NCBI GenBank assembly: GCA_031373255.1
Contig: JANMMJ010000294.1
Coordinates: forward strand, 1-17,057
Reading direction: 5' to 3'
DNA length: 17,057 nt
DNA from: JANMMJ01 sp031373255
Lineage (GTDB): Bacteria; Pseudomonadota; Alphaproteobacteria; Rhizobiales; Aestuariivirgaceae
Of the stretch, positions 1 through 6,088 are shown piece by piece. Below the pieces are notes generated by a model. That model saw only the letters and a list, made by a program, of their open reading frames with translations. It was not told the origin of the DNA and did not search any database. Position numbers and translations under genes: made by a program. How positions within the stretch are numbered: the first letter of the stretch is position 1; each line of letters opens with the position of its first letter.

Positions 1-24
1 TGCGTGCTTCAGCTTGTCATGCAT
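1..24 (-). CDS. 5' end of an unidentified gene, cut by the window edge
   Basis: Reading leftward, an ATG at 24-22 is preceded by a clear ribosome binding site (GGGAGGATC), and eight codons (MHDKLKHA) run to the window edge. The alternative ATG at 20-18 meets a stop after two codons, so the first ATG is the plausible start. It follows the sugar permease by 116 bases on the same strand and is probably the next gene of that operon. Eight residues do not allow a product call. Confidence 0.45.
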
Positions 25-140
25 GATCCTCCCTGAAAAACCAAACGGCAAGTGTCTCTGGAAAACCATACTCCGTCATTTTGGTGTCGGTCAATTCCTC
101 TCGATTGCAATCGTTCAGTACGGGCATGCGGGTGAAACGG

Positions 141-1175
141 CTAGCTTGGACGGCGTTTGATCAGGTAGTCGAGTGCGACGGCAAGAATGATGACAGACCC
201 GGTCGAGACTGTGGCCCAAGCCGTGTCGATGCCAAGCAGCACCAGGCCGTTCTGGATGACCCAGACAATTATCGCTCCGACAACCGCACCAACGACCGAA
301 CCCGAACCTCCGGTGAGCGCTGTTCCGCCGATGATGGTCGCGGCGATCACGTATAGTTCCTGTCCTGGCCCGCTCGCCGGATTGCCGCCACGCTGAAAGG
401 CGAGCAGCATGACTGCTGCGATTCCGACAATGAACCCCATCAGCGCCATGACCATGATCCGATAACGATTGACCCGGATACCGGCATAGTGCGCAGCTTG
501 GCGATTGCTCCCGATGGCTTGGACGCGGCGGCCGAATACGGTGTTGTTAAACAGGAACCAGCCGAAGATGGCGACGACGAACATGGCCCAGACGCTCATC
601 CAGATACCGAGGAAACGCGAGCCCATGACGCTAAAAAACCAAACTGTTTGGTCGTATCCGGACACAGGCGAGCCTCCAGACACGAACAAACCGAGGCCAC
701 GGTAGATGCTGAGTGTGCCGAGTGTGATGATGATTGTTGGAATCCGCAGTGCGACCGCGAGAATTCCGTTGACCATCCCGCAAACGGTCGCCAGCAGGAT
801 CCCGGCAGGGATGATGAGAGCGGGGTGATATCCTTCACGGAACATGACTGACATTGTGACAGATGTGAACATGAGCAGAGCGCCGACCGATAAGTCGATA
901 TCACCCATTGAAATCACGAAGACCATCCCGACCGCCATGATGCCGATATAGGAAGATTGGCGGAGGACGGAGACCAGATTATTCTGGGTCATGAAGGTGT
1001 CGGTCGTGAGAGTGAGAAACAGGCAGAGTCCGAGCATTGCGGCTACGACTCCGAACCCTTCGATGCCGCTGATCGCGCGCAATGTCGATTTAATCCCTCC
1101 GCCCGTTGAGCCGCGCCGAGCGCTTCGGGACGTGCTCACGGGGTGCTGCCCCTCGCGGGCCTCCGCATCGCTCAT
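141..1175 (-). CDS. Sugar ABC transporter permease, RbsC/XylH type
   Basis: Inner-membrane permease of a carbohydrate ABC importer (BPD_transp_2 family); 344 residues is the usual size. After a polar N-terminus of about 35 residues there are about nine hydrophobic segments. The family's hallmark stretch around MGDIDLSVGAL (near residues 89-99) is present, as is the cytoplasmic loop IGSNRQAAHYAGI that contacts the ATPase, and the Gly-rich IIGGTALTGGSGS segment near the C-terminus. The start is supported by GGGAGGAAA seven bases before the ATG. Such permeases work with a periplasmic binding protein and an RbsA-type ATPase. Neither is in the window; the DNA upstream is an alcohol dehydrogenase remnant, so the operon may be broken there. 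The substrate (pentose, polyol or similar) cannot be told from the permease alone. Confidence 0.93.
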   Translation of the reverse strand: MSDAEAREGQHPVSTSRSARRGSTGGGIKSTLRAISGIEGFGVVAAMLGLCLFLTLTTDTFMTQNNLVSVLRQSSYIGIMAVGMVFVISMGDIDLSVGALLMFTSVTMSVMFREGYHPALIIPAGILLATVCGMVNGILAVALRIPTIIITLGTLSIYRGLGLFVSGGSPVSGYDQTVWFFSVMGSRFLGIWMSVWAMFVVAIFGWFLFNNTVFGRRVQAIGSNRQAAHYAGIRVNRYRIMVMALMGFIVGIAAVMLLAFQRGGNPASGPGQELYVIAATIIGGTALTGGSGSVVGAVVGAIIVWVIQNGLVLLGIDTAWATVSTGSVIILAVALDYLIKRRPS

Positions 1176-1345
1176 GGATTTCCTCCCATTGGACAGCCGG
1201 CCAGACAGTCATTTTTTGGAACAAAAGGTGTATTTGAAGTATCCTATGTTCATATCGATGACTTAGCCATCAGTGATTGATCGGCGCATTACGGTAAGAT
1301 CTTCCGCCTTGCCGCTGCATGGGCTGGGCGCCGATCTTTGCGCGG

Positions 1346-1635
1346 CTATGGAGTGATTGCGACCGTCAAGACGCCGTCCCGCTGCTGAGAGAAGAGGTCG
1401 TATGCCGCCTCGATGTCGTCCAGCTTGTACCGATGTGTGACCAGCGGCGTCAGGTCCACGCGCGCCGATCGAATAACTTCCATCAGCTCCGCATGCGCTC
1501 TTTGCCGCCCGGGCAGAGCGTTGTAACAATGGTGTGGTCACCTAGCCCCGCAGCGAAAGCGTTAAGAGATATCTGAAGGTCGCTTGAATGCACGCCGAGA
1601 CTCGACAGGGAGCCGCCGGGCCGCAGTACACGGAT
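1346..1635 (-). pseudogene. C-terminal remnant of a zinc-dependent alcohol dehydrogenase
   Basis: The minus strand encodes the end of a medium-chain, FDH-like alcohol dehydrogenase. From about 1629 one reads VLRPGGSLSSLGVHSSDLQ and then AFAAGLGDHTIVTTLCPGGK up to about 1490. After a one-base deletion near 1487-1490 the reading resumes as MEVIRSARVDLTPLVTHRYK, LDDIEAAYDLFSQQRDG and VLTVAITP, with a normal TAG stop at 1348-1346. The zinc-binding and most NAD-binding parts are missing. The left end is the natural C-terminus and the right end is a break against IS3-like sequence. It could once have belonged to the neighbouring sugar or polyol operon, since it is on the same strand just upstream of the permease, but that is inference. 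Confidence 0.8.
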
Positions 1636-1637
1636 AC

Positions 1638-1688
1638 AACGGCATCGACTTGTTCTCGCGGCGTGTTGTTGGGTGGTCGCTGAGTATG
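1638..1688 (+). pseudogene. Scrap of an IS3-family OrfB transposase (DDE domain)
   Basis: One plus-strand frame reads GIDLFSRRVVGWSLS. This matches the block around the second catalytic Asp of IS3-family OrfB (normally V/I-D-L-F-S-R-x-V-V-G-W-S/A-M-S). Similarity stops abruptly on both sides: on the left it abuts the alcohol dehydrogenase remnant, and on the right it turns into unrelated sequence. It is too short to place in a subgroup and cannot function. Confidence 0.5.
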
Positions 1689-1798
1689 TCCATCAGTTGG
1701 CGATCGACCATTGCGCAAGGAGTGTCCGACGTCAGCACTCATGAGACAGAAATCCGGGACACCAGCGACGACGTCCGAGCGGGTTGTGAAAGACATAC

Positions 1799-1911
1799 GC
1801 CGGGAAACGCGTGCCTGGGATTCCTGCCGAGTTCCCGCACCCACTTGAGCAGCACGTTCACGTGCACTTTCAGGTCCCGAGGCGATTCACTTGGGCTACG
1901 GAACAAACCCG
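1799..1911 (-). pseudogene. Scrap of an IS3-family OrfA (HTH) transposase
   Basis: The minus strand reads CSVAQV near 1905-1888 and then, after a frame change, RDLKVHVNVLLKWVREL followed by GRNPRHAFPG ending at 1799. This resembles the N-terminal helix-turn-helix of IS3/IS911-type OrfA, in which an S-V-A-x-V-A-R-x-L-x-V-x-x-x-x-L-x-x-W-V-R-E-L core is followed by an AFPG block. It lies opposite in orientation to the OrfB-like scrap at 1638-1688, so the two are not one simple deleted element. The call rests on pattern recognition, and a leucine-zipper part is not visible. Confidence 0.45.
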
Positions 1912-1927
1912 TGATATGCCGCCTAGC

Positions 1928-1993
1928 TTAATTGAAGCGAGGGTCGACAAGCATCGAACCTATCGCGCCGTGCCATTTCTTCTTAGACGTCAT
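1928..1993 (-). CDS. 21-residue ORF with a strong ribosome binding site (unknown)
   Basis: An ATG at 1993-1991 is preceded by AAGGAG with a 6-base gap, about as good a ribosome binding site as any in the window. The frame encodes 21 residues, starting MTSKKKWHGAIGSML and ending DPRFN, then TAA. I do not recognise the peptide. It may be a real small protein, a leader peptide, or the surviving 5' end of a longer gene truncated near 1928. Just upstream is a perfect 7-bp inverted repeat (2011-2028), which makes a regulated promoter plausible. It lies between IS3 scraps and the phage TerS gene. Confidence 0.35.
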   Translation of the reverse strand: MTSKKKWHGAIGSMLVDPRFN

Positions 1994-2010
1994 GTTGGTC
2001 TCCTTGGCGG

Positions 2011-2028
2011 CTAATGCATTGGCATTAG
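2011..2028. promoter_or_regulatory. Perfect inverted repeat, candidate operator
   Basis: CTAATGC-ATTG-GCATTAG: two perfect 7-base arms around a 4-base centre. It sits 5 bases upstream of the AAGGAG ribosome binding site of the 21-codon ORF on the minus strand. The geometry fits a dimeric repressor site (TetR, MarR or ArsR type) or a short mRNA hairpin next to the ribosome binding site. No T-run follows, so it is not a typical intrinsic terminator. The cognate regulator is not visible in the window. Confidence 0.35.
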
Positions 2029-2118
2029 TCTTGGTACTCGTTCGGTCCGGCAAATAGTAGTCAAGTCGCTTATCGGCGGTGCGCCACCTCAAAGGGGTTC
2101 TGACCCAGTCAAGAGTAG

Positions 2119-2607
2119 CTAAGTCTCCCAAGGCCGTGGACCAAAAAGGCCTGCAAATTTGCTGCCTCCGGTGCCGCCCCACAGACCTGAGCCTGCCGCT
2201 GTCGTGACGCGGCTTCGGGCTGCGTGAGTCAGGCCGATTTCAGTCATATAGCGATGCATCAGCTCCAGCTGCTTCGTTGCAATTGTGAGCCAGGGGTTCT
2301 GCTGAAGATAGCCCGACGGCATCCTTAGGATGGCAGGGGTTTCTTTAAGCCTTTTCTCGGCTTCAACCCACCGGCGGCAGGCCTGACAGTATCCGGCAAG
2401 GGTGGCACGGTCGAACTGGCTCAATATTCCCAAAGCGTGCAGTTCGCGGGCAAGACGTTTCCATTCGGCCTGGGCAGTCGGAGAAAGATGCGCAGGGCAG
2501 GTTGGAAGTGCCAGCTGCGGCCGAGGCTCACGGGCATTGAGGGGGCGCTTGCCTGGGTTCCCATCAAAAATCTTGAGCTGGGTCGGCCTGGGGCGGCGGC
2601 CTCTCAG
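2119..2607 (-). CDS. terS: Phage terminase small subunit, P27 family
   Basis: Small terminase subunits bind phage DNA and pass it to the large subunit for packaging. The frame gives 162 residues, normal for the P27 family. The N-terminus has the expected RGRRPRPTQLKIF and DGNPGKRPLN blocks, then CPAHLSPTAQAEWKRLARE (about residues 37-55), RWVEAEKRL, and GYLQQNPWLTIATKQLELM, and it ends SKFAGLFGPRPWET. The first codon of the recognisable protein is CTG at 2607-2605. It overlaps the TGA of the upstream gene as CTGA, where homologues would be expected to have ATGA. Either CTG initiates, the ATG was lost by mutation, or a weak downstream codon such as the TTG at residue 59 is used. The large subunit that should follow is absent, so this is a leftover of a prophage. 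Confidence 0.87.
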   Translation of the reverse strand: MRGRRPRPTQLKIFDGNPGKRPLNAREPRPQLALPTCPAHLSPTAQAEWKRLARELHALGILSQFDRATLAGYCQACRRWVEAEKRLKETPAILRMPSGYLQQNPWLTIATKQLELMHRYMTEIGLTHAARSRVTTAAGSGLWGGTGGSKFAGLFGPRPWET

Positions 2608-2834
2608 GATCGGGTATTCCGATTGATCGACACGGCATTGAACAGACGTCGCAGGATATAGGAACGGGCAGGCGAAACCGATGTGAAGATGGCTCCAATC
2701 AACAGATTGTCATTGAGGGTGGCTACCAGACCAAACACGGGGAAGACCATAAGCTGCGATGTCAGCGCGATACCGAAGCCTGCGAGGATGTTTGTCACGG
2801 CTTCCACAAAGGACATGGCGCGGGTCTGGCTCAT
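2604..2834 (-). CDS. Small phage membrane protein, DUF7220-like
   Basis: This 76-residue protein starts MSQTRAMSFVEAVTNILAGF and has two hydrophobic segments (about residues 10-30 and 37-60), followed by a basic SYILRRLFNAV tail. That pattern is what I know from the DUF7220 family, found next to terminase genes in alphaproteobacterial prophages. The start at 2834 is fixed by the ATGA overlap with the upstream methyltransferase stop; a longer reading from 2870 would lie inside that gene. Its function is unknown. Placement between methyltransferase and TerS is the normal prophage order, so this is a genuine fragment of one module. Confidence 0.72.
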   Translation of the reverse strand: MSQTRAMSFVEAVTNILAGFGIALTSQLMVFPVFGLVATLNDNLLIGAIFTSVSPARSYILRRLFNAVSINRNTRS

Positions 2835-3379
2835 GGATGCCGCCGTGCCTCGCTGACCTCGGCGAAGCATGCATTTTCCCCTGCGAGCCTTGCGTCTTTG
2901 CTTGCGAAGGTCTGCCAGCGTTCGATGATCACATCAGCATAGGCGGGGCTCAGTTCAAGACCATAGCAAACCCGCCCGGTGGTCTCAGCCGCAATTAGCG
3001 AAGTTCCCGAACCGAGAAATGGATCATAGATCGCCTGGCCTCGTGAGGAGTTGTTGAGCATCGGGCGGCGCATGCATTCGACTAGCTTCTGGGTGCCATG
3101 GACGGTGCTGGCATCCTGGTCGCGGTTGGCGATGGACCACAGTGTCGTCTGGCTGCGGTCCCCCGACCGGTGACCTTTTCCCTTGTCTCTTACTGCATAC
3201 CAGCAGGGCTCGTGCTGCCAGTGGTAGTCGCCTTGGTTCAGCACCAGCCGGTCCTTGGCCCAGATGATCTGCGACCGGATGGCGAAGCCCGACGCTTGTA
3301 GACCCTCCGCCACCACCGCGGCATGCAGCGCCCCATGCCAGACATAGGCCACGTCACCCGGAAACAGGGCCCATGCGTC
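2831..3379 (-). pseudogene. Phage DNA methyltransferase, N-terminus missing
   Basis: This is the C-terminal part of a DNA modification methylase (N6_N4_Mtase family), often fused to a ParB-like domain in alphaproteobacterial prophages. The frame is open from about 3379 and reads AWALFPGDVAYVWHG, then a central region, then KLVECMRRPMLNNSSRG and YDPFLGSGTSLIAAE. That last stretch is the SAM-binding motif I (DPFxGSGT), placed C-terminally as in the beta-class permutation. The catalytic (D/N/S)PP(Y/W) motif, expected upstream, is missing because homology stops at about 3377-3380, where serine-recombinase sequence begins. It therefore cannot be active as it stands. Its TGA overlaps the start of the DUF7220-like gene. 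Confidence 0.82.
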
Positions 3380-3618
3380 ACTACAAGATCGACCGGCTTT
3401 CCCGTTCCCACATGGATATTGCCAAGCTGGTCGAGGTATTCGACCGCTAGGGCGTCACCTTCGTCAGCGTCACCCAATCCTTCAACACCACGACGTCGAT
3501 GGATCGGCTCACCCTCAACGTCCTCCTATCTTTCGCCCAATTCGAGCGCGAGGTGATTGGCGAGCGCATTCGCGACAAGTTCGCCGCCTCTCGCAAAAAA
3601 GGAATGCGGATGGGAGGA
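3373..3618 (+). pseudogene. Fragment of a serine recombinase with an internal stop
   Basis: The plus strand reads YKIDRLSRSHMDIAKLVEVF, DR, stop (TAG 3448-3450), then GVTFVSVTQSFNTTTSMDRL, TLNVLLSFAQFEREVIGERI and RDKFAASRKKGMRMGG. This is the latter part of the resolvase catalytic domain plus helix E of a large serine recombinase. The active-site serine lies further upstream and is missing, as is the whole DNA-binding C-terminus. The left end joins the methyltransferase fragment and the right end joins the truncated brxF. With the TAG and both ends lost, it is dead. Confidence 0.87.
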
Positions 3619-3946
3619 CTTGAAGGAGACGGAGCGGATCCTGCCGCAAGCCGTGATCGAACAAGATTTCAATGTTATCGAGCAGCGCGACTGTCCCCGC
3701 TTCTTCGACAACGCCGCCGAACAGAGTCGAGAGGTGCAGAGTCCGTTGGCGCCCCGTCAACTCGATCAACCTGGCGGAGAGCGCCAAATTGACGTTGATC
3801 ACTTCAGTACCGAGTTCCCCTGCGACCGCCCGGAGAGCAGTGGTCTTGCCGGAACCACCCACTCCGACCAGCAGCACTAACCGATGATAGAGAGTCTCCG
3901 CTTGTCCAAGCGACTGCATTATTCTGTTTTGGTCCGGTTCCGGCAT
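3617..3946 (-). pseudogene. brxF: BrxF-like P-loop ATPase of a BREX-3 phage-defence system, C-terminally truncated
   Basis: BrxF is a small P-loop protein particular to BREX type 3 loci (brxF, brxC, pglXI, brxHII, pglZ, brxA). The first 109 residues look intact: MPEPDQNRIMQSLGQAETLY, then VLLVGVGGSGKTTALRAVAG with a Walker A motif (GVGGSGKT, about residues 27-34), then LSARLIELTGRQRTLHL, a Walker B-like VALLDNIEILFD (about residues 86-97) and QDPLRLLQ. After LLQ (about 3620) the family's continuation, of the type LSRNRTVVAAW, is replaced by antisense of the serine-recombinase fragment. The frame happens to stay open to 3515, giving a chimeric tail. The start ATG has GGAGGG upstream and lies two bases after the stop of the HTH gene, so the two formed an operon. 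No other BREX gene is present. The family call is from memory. Confidence 0.75.
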
Positions 3947-3948
3947 AG

Positions 3949-4233
3949 CTACCCTCCATCCCGTTTAATGTCTGGAGAGTCGGATTTGTCTGCGGCGCCG
4001 ACCAAACGCACCCAATCGCCCACTACCATTTCCTTTAACATCCTACGCCGACTTACGCGATGGGCAGCGATCTCCCGTTGTTCAATCCAGTTTTAGGCGG
4101 TCTCATTGCTGGCGTTCAAATACTGGCTAATATCCTCATCCGCCAGCCAACGCTCATCCCCGCCGTCACCATGCAGGCCGGGCGTGTTAAATGTGGCGCA
4201 GGTGTCGCCCGTGCTTGGCCCCTGCTTTTCCAT
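3949..4233 (-). pseudogene. Excisionase-like HTH protein upstream of brxF, broken by a nonsense codon
   Basis: A 95-codon frame starts MEKQGPSTGDTCATF at 4233 and continues ERWLADEDISQYLNASNETA, stop (TAA 4095-4093), then NWIEQREIAAHRVSRRM and GDWVRLVGAADKSDS, ending TAG at 3951-3949. The pattern is the MerR-like HTH_17 (excisionase) fold: W-L-x-x-E-x-I-x-x-Y-L, then x-T-x-x-x-W-I-E-x-x-x-I-A-A-H-R-V. The stop falls where the family has an aromatic residue (usually TVYKWI or TAYNWI), so a single TAC/TAT to TAA change explains it. Similar small HTH proteins precede brxF in BREX-3 loci. The reading frame has no indels on either side of the stop, so the damage looks recent. Confidence 0.72.
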
Positions 4234-4907
4234 ACTTCAGTCGAATCCTTCGTTTTCCGTTGGGCAAAGCTAACCGCTCGTTCCCATGCGGACAAGTTCC
4301 TGGAGTTGCTTGTGTTTTTGAGGCGACGAGACTCATTCGTTCCGCTGAGCGATTGGTTCCCGGTAGTTCTTGCCTGTCCATGCGTAATAAGAAAAGCACG
4401 GAACTTAGCAGACTAGAAAGAGACGTTAGATCAATAGTTTACGAGTTCCGTACTAAAGTTCCGCAGTCCAGAGCTTCAGAGAATTTGGCCGAGAGAGAAC
4501 AGATTTCCGGGCCTCGGCCAAAACTGGCAGTGCAGAGGTCTTTCGTCGAACCGCTTGGATATTGGGAATTTCGGCGACCGACTAATGGACGGAGAAAATT
4601 CGACACGGAGGAACTGGCGGAGGGAAAGGTGCTGGTATCCAACACTCTCTGCCTGTAAGCCGTTGATTTTGTTAAGGTGGTATTTGCACTCAGTTCGAAT
4701 CCCGCGCGCGCATCCACGTGACGAGGGGACCGCAGAATGCCCTCCGCGCGCAACATTTCAAAAACCTAATGGTAGTCGTGGCCTTTCTCCGCACCTTAGA
4801 CACCATGAAAAACCTGTGGGGTGCGGGATCCCTAATGCGTTGTCCGGCAGCACCACGTTGGTTTCCATTTCAAAGACGCCTACTATATGATCTGTATCTC
4901 CTAGAGC
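4234..4907. other. Intergenic stretch without a recognisable gene
   Basis: These 674 bases lie upstream of the broken HTH/brxF pair and downstream of the DUF502 gene. Several open frames of 100-155 codons exist on both strands, but none has a convincing ribosome binding site or recognisable protein. A segment at 4694-4716 has the spacing of a tRNA 3' end (see findings). The promoter of the BREX remnant should lie just above 4234, but no clear -35/-10 pair is seen. No terminator hairpin is evident. Confidence 0.5.
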
Positions 4908-5503
4908 TTATGCGTCTACTGGTAGCACAAGATGCGTGCCACGCAAGGCTGCGGCCGACCCAACACCCATACGTTTCACAATTGCCATTGCCTGAACCAT
5001 TGTAATACCAAGTGGCCGCACTCGGCCTGCCGGCAGGTACATAATGTTCCCGACATGGGAGTAGGTGCTTGCGGCAAAATTACAGCAACCCATCCATCGT
5101 CTAGGATCTCCAGAAAATACCCAATCTGCCATCCACCCTCAATGCTGATCAACGCTGGTTCGATGCCGGCGTCGCTCTTAACATGAGCAAGGCCCTCCGC
5201 CATACTCTTCACAAATTGGTACTGCGGTATGCCGCTGAGCAAAGATAGCTCCATGCGCTGCCCAACACGCTTGCCTGCATTCGTGCGAGCTACGAGACCG
5301 GCTATGAACGAAATAATGACTAATGTCGCTACAGCCAAGATAGTTATTCCACCAACGCCTACCACAGCATCCGGCAGGAGTTTTGAGATCGGTTGCACTG
5401 CTCTTTCTGCCAGGCGCAGCGCATGGGCCAGAACAATCAGAACAAGGACTAATGGAAGAAGAAATAACACGCCCCCAAACACTGTAGTTTCCAAGAATTG
5501 CAT
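4908..5503 (-). pseudogene. DUF502 membrane protein with a single-base frameshift
   Basis: The first frame starts MQFLETTVFGGVLFLLPLVL and has two transmembrane helices (about residues 7-30 and 47-72). It then has the soluble DUF502 features RVGQRMELSLLSGIPQYQFV and GWQIGYFLE, reaching AVILPQAPTPMSGT near 5043. The natural continuation MYLPAGRVRPLGITMVQAMA, ending LRGTHLVLPVDA, is in the neighbouring frame down to a stop at 4908. One base is missing at about 5040-5045, between Thr and Met. The reconstructed protein of about 198 residues has the family's normal length. As written, translation runs past the shift and ends at 4976 with about 25 unrelated residues. DUF502 proteins are inner-membrane proteins of unknown function. 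Its start is 139 bases after the preceding gene, so it may have its own promoter. Confidence 0.85.
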
Positions 5504-5642
5504 TGGAAACCGCCTATCTCTTGCCGGTGCTGGAGCTTTTTACAGTGATTGGTTGGCCAACGTAATTGACTTTGAGATCTGCACTAGTGGCTTGTTGCTA
5601 CAATACATTGGAAAGATTCTGAGTGCTCATGCCCGGCTTTCT

Positions 5643-6053
5643 CTAAACTAACCGCACATGCGCTTGTCTGTTGTTAATCCAGAGCAAAAACACCGCAAGA
5701 GCTGCATGAAACGCCACAGCCGGCCACAACAGTATTCCTCCGGTGCTTTCGAACGCTCGCAGATATACGAAGTACACTGCAATGAGGACGTTATACGTCA
5801 GCATGGCCCGCAATGCCGGACGGCCGATCTCATTAGGTCCTCCACCCGGCAAACTAGCCAGTCCCAACGCGACTATTGCGATCCCAAAGCAACGGAACAA
5901 TTGCACCGTAGAGCCTGACACCTCGACACCGATCAATAACCAAGCGACGAGTGCCGGGAAGATTATCACGGCTACCCCGGTCCCGATCTCAAGCCCCGCT
6001 GCAATTTTCAGTATTCTTGTGGCGGCGGAAAGATTTTGCATGACACTCTGCAT
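5643..6053 (-). CDS. Small integral membrane protein, unknown
   Basis: This 136-residue protein starts MQSVMQNLSAATRILKIAAG and has four probable transmembrane helices (about residues 16-36, 45-66, 80-104 and 108-128), with short loops such as LPGGGPNEIGRPA. The ATG at 6053 has AAAGGA six bases upstream and is preferred to a TTG at 6071. I do not recognise a named family; the topology resembles small DoxX/DUF4345-like membrane proteins only in a general way. It starts 35 bases after the L,D-transpeptidase gene and is probably cotranscribed with it. Confidence 0.7.
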   Translation of the reverse strand: MQSVMQNLSAATRILKIAAGLEIGTGVAVIIFPALVAWLLIGVEVSGSTVQLFRCFGIAIVALGLASLPGGGPNEIGRPALRAMLTYNVLIAVYFVYLRAFESTGGILLWPAVAFHAALAVFLLWINNRQAHVRLV

Positions 6054-6088
6054 GTTGGTCCTTTGAAGCAACCGTTATCCGTTCAGTT

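Noticed and set aside
81..356. Plus-strand ORFs over the permease (81-356, 187-396, 489-851, 991-1266)
   Set aside because: They are antisense shadows of a well-supported permease gene, with no recognisable protein or ribosome binding site.
1584..1931. 115-residue plus-strand ORF taken as a whole gene
   Set aside because: Only the short block at 1638-1688 looks like protein; the rest is antisense to an alcohol dehydrogenase remnant and an IS3 orfA remnant.
3515..3616. The continuous 143-residue reading of the brxF frame as an intact protein
   Set aside because: After about residue 109 the frame reads antisense of serine-recombinase code; the open tail is accidental.
4191..4658. 155-residue plus-strand ORF in the intergenic stretch
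   Set aside because: No family resemblance, no ribosome binding site, and it overlaps the start of the HTH gene on the other strand.
4693..4716. A complete tRNA gene
   Set aside because: The 5' part of the T-stem does not pair and no anticodon or D arm is found upstream; at most it is a 3'-end remnant.
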